A DNA stretch of 64,000 nt, from the NCBI RefSeq assembly GCF_027580225.2, contig NC_073353.2, forward strand, positions 31,377,501 to 31,441,500. The letters run 5' to 3'. Below the pieces are notes generated by a model. It saw only the letters and a program-made list of their open reading frames with translations. It was not told the DNA's origin and searched no databases. The position numbers and the translations under genes are program-made. Below, piece after piece: positions 56,905 to 64,000 of this stretch. The stretch comes from Misgurnus anguillicaudatus (lineage: Eukaryota > Chordata > Actinopteri > Cypriniformes > Cobitidae). The number at the start of each line of letters is the position of its first letter. The first letter of the stretch is position 1.

Positions 56905-57670
56905 TTTCCTGCATTGCATTTGTGCACATGTACCAGGCCTCAGATTTATGCTGGATTTATTGATATTTATTTTTTGACATGGATTTCTTTTTTTTTGCAT
57001 TTCCCATTCATTTCAATTGGGGTCATATTGAACGCAAGGGACACATTATTATATCAATACATTTTTTAACATACCTTTAGAACCACCTAATCAAGCCCAT
57101 TTTTTGTAGTATGTAAAGATAGATTATTTAGAAAAAGTCACAACATTTTATATCTCTGAGATATCTCTTTCTTATAGTTAAATTAGCCTGCAATGCAATT
57201 ATTCAAATTTTTCCCCAAATTACTGAAAATTACTTTGATAATAAATGGACTTAATTCTCTATGCATTTGTTGCACATGTCATTATGCACAATTGATCAAA
57301 TCTTCAGAATAGGAAGTTATGAACCAAAGAATCAAACAACCTACTTGACTAATTCTAGTTCAAAAGACTCACTTAACAACAAAAGGTGTACAACATATCT
57401 GCAAAATATAGTCTTTTAAATTAGCCACAGAGATTTCCAATGCTGATCTTAGGTCAGCAGCTATTAAATATAATCGCTGTAGTTAGGTTGTAATTGATTT
57501 ATTGCAGGTAACATGCATAATGCATAATTGTACTAACTTTATATTTATTTTATTTAACTATATACAATTAGTTATATCCAGTTAGCATATTGTAATGAGA
57601 TGAGCGGCATGGCTATATATACTGTCATCCTTTTACACGTTTCTGGTCTTCTATCCCGTTTTCCTGATCT
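56442..57670. other. No gene recognised; includes (TG)n
   Basis: AT-rich single-copy-looking DNA with a (TG)n microsatellite at about 56868-56902. No exon or repeat termini found. Confidence 0.45.
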
Positions 57671-57677
57671 GGTACCT

Positions 57678-59165
57678 GGGGGCTCATTTATAAGCGTGTG
57701 TAAGCACAGATTTGATCGTAAAGTGTGCATACGCAAAAATCCACGGAAAAGTCCATATTTATAAAAACTGTCTTTGATGTGGAAAACTGCTTAGCGCCAC
57801 GTCTGGATCTGAGCAGATCGCAGAGGCGTCATGCCCATTCAAACTAAGGGGGCATGTGCCCCCTTGGTTTTTTTGAGCCAATGGATTTTGCATCCAACCT
57901 AAATTTCAAATAAGCGTCCATTAATCTGTTATTTGACTTTTAATCTATTTAATATGCACACTATTATACATTCTGTGCTGCATCCTTGTCACTTTTCGGA
58001 GATTTTCGCCGTTTTGATAGTGTTTTGATTATGTTACATTACTTTTATTCTGGCGGCAGCTGGTGCTGCAGTCATTGCAGTCGCAGACGTAATCAGCGTC
58101 TGGGCGCGCTCACGAGCTCTCTGCTGTTGCTGGCTTGCTGCTGCATTTGGCTATATGAGGAATTAAAACGTGTTAGAAACGCTCACAACATTTCCAAACC
58201 CCAGTACGGTAATGTGCAGTTAACCTCCTCTGTGTAGAAAATGTATAGTTTTAAATGTGACCGTCTCAACGTTATATTAGTAGAGATTCATCTTCTTGGC
58301 ACAACGCCAAAGTTCGCCAGAGTTCACGCGGGCGCGGAATCTCATTTGCTCAAATATGAGGTAAAATTTAATGCAAAAATCCGTTCCTCTAATAATTTTA
58401 TTTAAACATATTTTTTAAAATCATTATTGAACATTAAAATCAATCACGTGGCTATAGCTTATGTCATTTTCGCTGTTTATATACTTTATGGATTTAAAAT
58501 TACATTCATTTTATATGATAATGCAGTTGTTGTGCAAAATGCATTAATGACACAATAAAACAAGCCATTAAGACTTAAATAAATAAAATATGCTGTTTCA
58601 GATGTAAATATGATGCAAATGTGTCATTATTCCGATTGAATAGTATTTGATATTAAAGTTAGTCATCACTTTTATTTTGGAGATTTTTGCATTAAAGCAG
58701 GGGTTTTCAGATTGTTAGAAATGTAAGTGCCATGGAAAAGACTGAAAGCTCTATAATATTTCGTTTGATGTCTGTGTATGCACAAATTTCTGTGAGCTGT
58801 TGACACTGTGCCCCCTTAAAAAAATTGGTGCATGACGCCCCTGAGCAGATGTACGCACTTTTGTTGTCCGATTTTTTTTTTTTAAATATAAGCCATTTTT
58901 GTTGCTCGAAAAGGGTTTAAACATTGGCAAGCACTCTTTTTATGTCTATGACATAATTAGGCATATTTTAAAGATTGAGATCTGAAACTGCTCAGCTGCG
59001 CACAAGTTCAAGATCATTTGCGATTTATAGATTTTCCATCTGAAAGAAAGGGGTACGTGCGTTTTCTGTATGTACGTTTGTTCTATGAATCACTTGCATT
59101 TTTGATAAATGATCATAAGATCAAATGTCGGATGGTTTCTACACAGCATTTTATAAATGAGGCCT
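57678..59165. mobile_element. TIR element with GGGGCTCATTTATAAGCG ends, carrying a nested repeat
   Basis: Left GGGGGCTCATTTATAAGCGT, right TTTTATAAATGAGGCCTC. Same family as 55077-56130. Interrupted by 57822-58845. Confidence 0.65.
57822..58845. mobile_element. Nested TIR element (GAGGCGTCATGC/GCATGACGCCCCTG ends)
   Basis: GAGGCGTCATGCCCATTCAA with AAGGGGGCATGTGCCCCCTT near the left end. TGTGCCCCCTTAAAAAAATTG and GCATGACGCCCCTGAG at the right. An 83-codon frame at 57986-58237 (Cys/Leu-rich, one hydrophobic segment) is unrecognised. Confidence 0.6.
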
Positions 59166-59319
59166 CTGATGTCAAAGACTTTTATTCTCAATCTCATCTA
59201 TAATGTTTTTGTGTTTATTTGGACTAGAAGTTCTCCCGCTCTCTCGATTTCTCATTTCTGTAATGTCTTATTGACCCTTTTATACACTTTGACTGTATTT
59301 AACTGCGTCACATGCACTG

Positions 59320-59960
59320 CATTGAATTTTGGGATAGCCAAGGCTGTGAAGGGTCCATCTATGGATCCTGGGTTTCAGGGGAAAGAAAGGCCACATTTGG
59401 AGGCTGCACGTGAAGGAGCCTTCGTACTGGGAACGCCATCGTCGCGGCCAAGTGACATCATTGGCCTCCAAATACGGCCTCGCCCTGCGTTCCAGTTCAT
59501 TTTTTTATGAACTTCCCTCGCTAACTTCCCTCAGTCTCGTTCATTCGGATGTACGTCATTGCTTACGTTGTACGAGTGCCCACTACTGCTAGAACACTTG
59601 AAGTGGGTTCAAATGGATCGCCCTTAGCCCTTGATCACATGGAAAGTGGAGACCGCCCCCTCCATGTGCAAAGCGCGAGTTGCCGAAGTGACGTCACAAT
59701 CGTGCTGCATTGTGGGATATGAAGCTGCATGAAGTGTACATATGAAGCAGACTCGCTCCCTCGGTCAAAATCGAGGGAGCGAGGGTCTGTCCATGCAAAC
59801 TTCCCTCATCCACTTGACGAAGTGGAACGCACTTCAAAATGGCGACAGGGATTCCCCCGAGGGGAAGTGCTTAGGGAAGTTCGCGAGTGTGTGTCTAAAA
59901 CTGGAGTGGAATGCACCCTTGGAAGGCCACAACCCCAACTTCTCTTTTTGTGGTCTTCTT
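59320..59960. repeat. GC-rich repeat of uncertain type
   Basis: Dense block with AAGGGTCCATCTATGGATCC and a hairpin at 59752-59784 (CTCGCTCCCTCG / CGAGGGAGCGAG). Its style (GTGACGTCACAATCGTG, GCATTGTGGGATATGA) is that of known cyprinid repeats, but there is no second copy in the window. Confidence 0.35.
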
Positions 59961-59965
59961 CATTT

Positions 59966-60840
59966 TAATTTATTGGGGGGTAACACAATATCAGGTTGCA
60001 TCATCGCCACCTACTGTGTTGGAGTGCTCTCCTCGTGGTCGTAGAAAGAAATGGGTAAACGCGTTAACACTTTCATGCAAAATAATCTTCATTATCGCAA
60101 GATTTGTTGTTATAACTTGTCAGCACAATTTTGGCTGTATGTGTGTGTGTGTGTGTATAGATTTATGCCATCCTTATTTTTGGCCGGGGACACGACATTG
60201 CCGCCAGACTATTGTTTGCCGGGTAATATCGCATAATACTTTAATGTGACTGAAGGCCGTTCTCTGCATTATTATTAGCTTTAGGGAAAATTTTTGAGCC
60301 AAACCAGACCAAGGCAGTCACAGGGAGGCTGTTGTGAGAAGTCTGTGCAAACAGAAGATTCAGTCACCTTTGAATCTGTTGTCATTTGTGTTTGTTAACA
60401 TTCTGCTCCTGTGCGCGGCTGTGTCTTCAGTGAAAGAGCGGTCTAGACACCGCATGCTGAGTTACTTCTGCCCTCGAGGGTTGCAGCAAAAGCCACTTTG
60501 GTGTCGCAGTCACAGACGTTTGCTGAAATCTGATCATAGATTTTACTGATCACATTATTTATATTTTGACGAACCTTGTGACAGATTCAAATCCATTTTT
60601 TAAAGTCGCAATGAAAGTAAAATAAAAACTGTAATTTGTTTTGTAATATTGTGTTTTTTTTTTTTTTTTACAAATGATTTAAATGTAAGCTTCATTAATT
60701 AAAAATTCATATGCCCTCATAATCTTTAATAAAAAATGCAAATCTCCTCCCCTCCTAAAAACATTCTCTCTTTACTTCCGGTCATAATGTATGGCAGGTG
60801 GGCGGGGTCCGGGAGAATATCGCTGCGATTAGCAATTAGC
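59966..60840. other. No gene recognised
   Basis: Mixed single-copy sequence with a GTGTGTGT run at 60139 and a poly-T at 60655. Frames such as 60334-60549 have no supporting features. Confidence 0.4.
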
Positions 60841-60844
60841 AACA

Positions 60845-60990
60845 CGACCCAACATCAAATGATACAATCAGATCTCGATGGACAAATTCAAATCCAGCCC
60901 TGCCTTATTTAATTTCAGAGGCCGGTTTTACTTGGATACACGTCACCACGAGGAAAATTAGGCATTTGATACTTCCGTTTCATGGCGACA
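60845..60990. repeat. Dispersed repeat (partner of 4449-4610)
   Basis: GATACAATCAGATCTCGATG ... GATACACGTCACCACGAGGA aligns with 4464-4600. Confidence 0.55.
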
Positions 60991-61189
60991 TTAAAGACTT
61001 TTTGGCAAAAAGGTTGACTATGGTGTGCTACGGTAAATTTACAGCTACTGTACATTTTGCTGGCATAATGTAAGAGGAACTGGAAGCTGTGCTTTGGGAG
61101 CTGTTGGTGTGAATTCAGGTTGGAGTGTATTTACTGTTGTTAAACAATAGTTATTTTATGCAACAAAGAGAAGAGAAGATAATGCAGAC

Positions 61190-61475
61190 AAAAGTCGTAA
61201 TTTTTGGGCCAAAATGTATTTTTGATGCTTCAACACATTCTAACTGACCCACTGATGTCACATGGACTGCTTTGATGATGTTTTTATTACCTTTATGGAC
61301 ATGGACAGTATACCGTATGTAGATTTTCAATGAAGGGTCAACAAGCTCTCTGACTAAATCTAAAACATTTTAAACTGTGTTCTGAAGATGAATGAAGGTC
61401 TTACGAGTTTGGAACGACGTGAGGGTGAGTCATTAATGACATTATTTTCATTTATGGGTGAACTATCCCTTTAAA
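61190..61475. repeat. GGTGAACTATCCCTTTAA MITE, right part
   Basis: Ends TTCATTTATGGGTGAACTAT CCCTTTAAA, preceded by GGAACGACGTGAGGGTGAGT, the usual inner sequence. Followed by a partial left end of a similar family (TTACTCACCTTTAGGCCATCC, 61509). Confidence 0.6.
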
Positions 61476-61479
61476 GCGT

Positions 61480-62200
61480 TATACTTCATTGAAATTTGTT
61501 ATTAATTTACTCACCTTTAGGCCATCCAAAATGTACTTGACATTGTATCTTAGATAGATATCAGTCCTCAAGTATTTATTTAATGCAAGTTTGTGGGTTC
61601 AAAAAGCAGATACAGGCAACACAAAAGTAATTCACAGCTTCTGAGGAAATACCGTTGTATTTGTAAACAAATCATTCAGTATGTGCAAAAACCTGAGTAA
61701 AGTAAGTAAAGTTAATGCTTTGAAGCGTTCTTTGCATTATGCTTTAAAAAGACATATTGACCAACTGTTTAATTTATAAGTCCCCCTTACAAACTTCCCG
61801 GTCATTCCTCCTATTTTGAACAGCTAGTTAAGCTGTTTGCAGAGACAATTAATTATTTCCATGAGTTTAACTCCCAACAAGCTGTTTCTCTACCTAGAGT
61901 GTGAGCCTTACCTGTCTAACAGCTCTGCCTTATGCTTGACCAGTAACCTGTAAAGGTCAATTGAATTACCTGGGGCACGCTGGCCAGTTGGTGTTTACCA
62001 TATTAAAAAAAAAATGCACACGCAACACTCTCCCTCCTTCCGAGAGGGAACGCCTGTTAAACGCGTGCACGAGACAGAGAGAGAGAGCATGCAGGAGCCT
62101 AGTTCTTCTCTTAGCTCTGTTTACTAGTTGCTGTCGGCATGTTTACCGTGTCTGTGCGGTTCGTGACTCATGCCAGGGCTAGCATCGCTAATCATAGCTT
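61480..62200. other. No gene recognised
   Basis: Partial MITE sequence to about 61640, then single-copy DNA. Short frames only. Confidence 0.4.
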
Positions 62201-62203
62201 ACA

Positions 62204-62431
62204 TCAACTTTTACTAGCAGTGATTTTAAATGGATTTCTCCAAATAGCATGACAAAATGTACCTTTCCAGTAGAAACTTCGCGTGGGAAGCCCAACCTCT
62301 CCTTTTAGCTCACGCCAGCGTGTGAAAAAAGCGTCTCCCATAAACACTCTGGTCTTGTTTCTTTCTTTATAGTCCTTTCTCTTCTTGTCATACAATTCGT
62401 AGACACTTTTTCTCTTGCGACCCTCAGACAT
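62204..62431 (-). pseudogene. N-terminal fragment of a transposon-type fish protein (RKRKSVYELYDKKRKDYKE)
   Basis: From ATG at 62431 (minus) it reads MSEGRKRKSVYELYDKKRKD, then NKTRVFMG...FTRWRELKGEVGLP, after which similarity stops. The opening 'GRKRKS.YELY.KK.K.YKE.NKTRV..G..F.RWR.LK...GL' is one I recognise from many multi-copy uncharacterised teleost proteins. It is basic, probably helical, and may bind DNA, but the function is unknown. No downstream partner exon was found, so it is likely a stranded fragment. The longer upstream frame (to 62554) has no similarity that I recognise. Confidence 0.5.
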
Positions 62432-62559
62432 TTTGACAAAAAAAAAACACAGCGAGAACGCAAGCTTCAATGAATGGTTGAAATCGTAGCACAACACACA
62501 TACACGTGAAAGTGCACATGTGCAGCAAGAGAACCTAGAGGCAAGCACGTACAACGGTT

Positions 62560-63890
62560 ATACGTCAACATATGAATGATTGTCATCTGGGATGACCAAT
62601 AGTCTTGATGATCCACCCGGAAAACGAAAATCTTCCCCTATACCTTTAAGTCAAAAATCGTCTGTAAACGTATTTGTGCTTCCGCTTGGCAAAAGCTGAT
62701 ACAAGTCTTGACTTCATTCCTTTATTGACATTAACAAAATTTAAATCATTTGCTAAATCATAAGTTACTATGCAAGGGCAGATCTACAAGGACAGGCCAT
62801 CTATAATTAACAAACTTGGTGAGATGGAGTGTCCAATAACAGACCCTAAATATTCATGCGCCATTTCATAACCTTTTCTTTCCTGCCATAATTTTAAATA
62901 TAACCTCTTAGTGGAAACGCAAAAAAGCAGTTGTCGGTTTATATCCCAAGGATAAATAATGTCTTTAAAGGTATCATGAACATAAGTGTACTTAAATGTA
63001 GAGAATGCATAGCAGCTTCTTAATGTGAACAAATTCAAGTACTTATCCGTTTGCATTTCACTAATCAGACTAATGTCATTGGCTCATGCCAGATACCTTT
63101 AATGTAAATATTAACCATAAATATGACTTTATAGGCTTTTTCCAATGAGCATTGTGCTTATGACAAAACAGCCTGTTAAAGTGTTGCCCATTATCTAGTA
63201 GTTTAGATATTGATGCCACAAATGAATCCCAACACATCAGTTAACCCCCAGGGGTCCAAAAACGCGGGGACGCGTTTTGACGTGTTTTCTCCTTATCATA
63301 GCAGAATCAACTTAAAATACTCCATCATTAATAATCAAACACTTACGTGTTTGACATCATTTGAAACTCTGAAGGGTCCTCTTAAATTAGTGTACATTCA
63401 CAATAACAACAGATCTTTGTGTTTTTGTCAAATAAAGAAAATAAACAGGGTGCTCATTCAGACATTTCTGTCTCCGCCAGCTGTCTCTCAAATCACGTTA
63501 CAAAAATTAGTTGAAACTCCGCGAATACTCGTCACACAAACATAATACACATGTCCAAAGAAAGCCTGAAATGTCTACTTTCAAACAAGCTAATTATTAT
63601 CAAAAACAAATATTTCCTGTTTATATAATCTGCATTGAAGTAAAGAGAGTACCGTTTTTCCTAGCCGAGCTCATTATCTCTAATGCGGTCACGCCCACAC
63701 GCTGTTGACATGGTAATGAAGAGACGAGCTGTTCAAACCAGCAGAGCAAAGCGTAATGTTTGATAAGATTTAAAGACTTTAGCGCATGTTTGGATTATAA
63801 ACTTTATACACACACGTGAGGAATATCTTCATTTATGTCTGGACATTGAGGAAGAGAAGCGTTTATCTTTAACGTTACCTAAGAAGAAGA
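62560..63890. other. Upstream region of the right-edge gene; no other gene
   Basis: Mostly AT-rich. Frame 63210-63545 has no recognisable motif. The last 200 bp are less AT-rich and may include the promoter of the exon at 63894, but I see no clear TATA box. Confidence 0.35.
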
Positions 63891-63893
63891 ACA

Positions 63894-63934
63894 ATGGAAG
63901 ACGCAATGGAGGCGGATATATTCCTGAAGAAACT
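63894..63934 (+). CDS. Probable first coding exon of a host gene running off the right edge
   Basis: ATG in a strong context (AACAATGG), reading MEDAMEADIFLKKL with the last codon split, followed by a consensus donor ACT|GTAAGT at 63935. A second ATG follows at codon 5. An acidic N-terminus is all that can be seen. I do not recognise the protein. It is partial, and the rest lies outside the window. Confidence 0.5.
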
Positions 63935-64000
63935 GTAAGTCATTTGTCTTCATTTATATTTGCTATCATGTAATATGTTATGGCTTGTGCAGTTCAGCCT

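Overview
This is a stretch of vertebrate nuclear DNA, almost certainly from a cyprinid-type teleost. It is AT-rich and intron-like, with short split exons bounded by AG/GT sites. It is packed with repeat families typical of ray-finned fish: hAT elements with 8-bp target duplications, Tc1 elements with TA duplications, TTAA-flanked MITEs, a Harbinger MITE, and the 'GGGGTCAAGCC' and 'CAGTGTTGGGG' families. There is no prokaryotic architecture: no operons, ribosome binding sites or CRISPR arrays. Most open frames in the window are chance or repeat-derived.

Host signal. On the + strand, from about 4.9 to 38.3 kb, I recognise an ordered series of exon-sized blocks. They match, in collinear order, the second (C-terminal) synthetase half of carbamoyl-phosphate synthetase 1/III (cps1). 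The best block (9204-9378) is strongly conserved. The series also carries a 4-nt insertion in the ATP-site exon, a partly compensating deletion in the next exon, an in-frame TAA, and missing exons. I read it as a decaying cps1 copy, possibly a redundant homeolog in a polyploid cyprinid, whose introns have been swollen by transposons. A second host signal is a probable first coding exon at 63894-63934, at the right edge. Several unique blocks (about 16.6-16.95, 40.8-42.5 and 45.2-45.4 kb) look like candidate conserved noncoding DNA.

Layout. 0-4.4 kb: four nested repeat layers (a TTAA MITE split by a TA-flanked element, itself holding a Harbinger MITE and a non-autonomous LTR element). 4.4-9.6 kb: cps1 exon remnants among foldback MITEs. 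9.7-29 kb: transposon-filled intron (solo LTR, a GGTTGTCAC-rich TIR element, two nested hATs, a Tc1 element inside an older TIR element). 29-38.3 kb: more cps1 remnants, interrupted by a 3.9-kb hAT with two nested hATs. 38.3-45.9 kb: MITEs, a nearly intact Tc1, unique DNA and a (GA)n tract. 45.9-51.9 kb: a 6-kb near-palindrome. Each arm carries a TTAA element with a Cys-rich domain resembling the P2X7 intracellular domain, plus part of an oppositely oriented gene with an 'EEADTR...DTDV' signature. 52-64 kb: a 25-bp minisatellite, further hATs, two TIR elements with GGGGCTCATTTAT ends, a possible TATA promoter, a transposon-type coding fragment on the minus strand, and the start of the next gene.

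The most interesting items are the cps1 pseudogene, the 6-kb palindrome with its two gene families, and a hairpin motif shared by three independent hAT elements. Nothing here could be searched against databases. Family names rest on recalled sequence features and on internal comparison of copies within the window.
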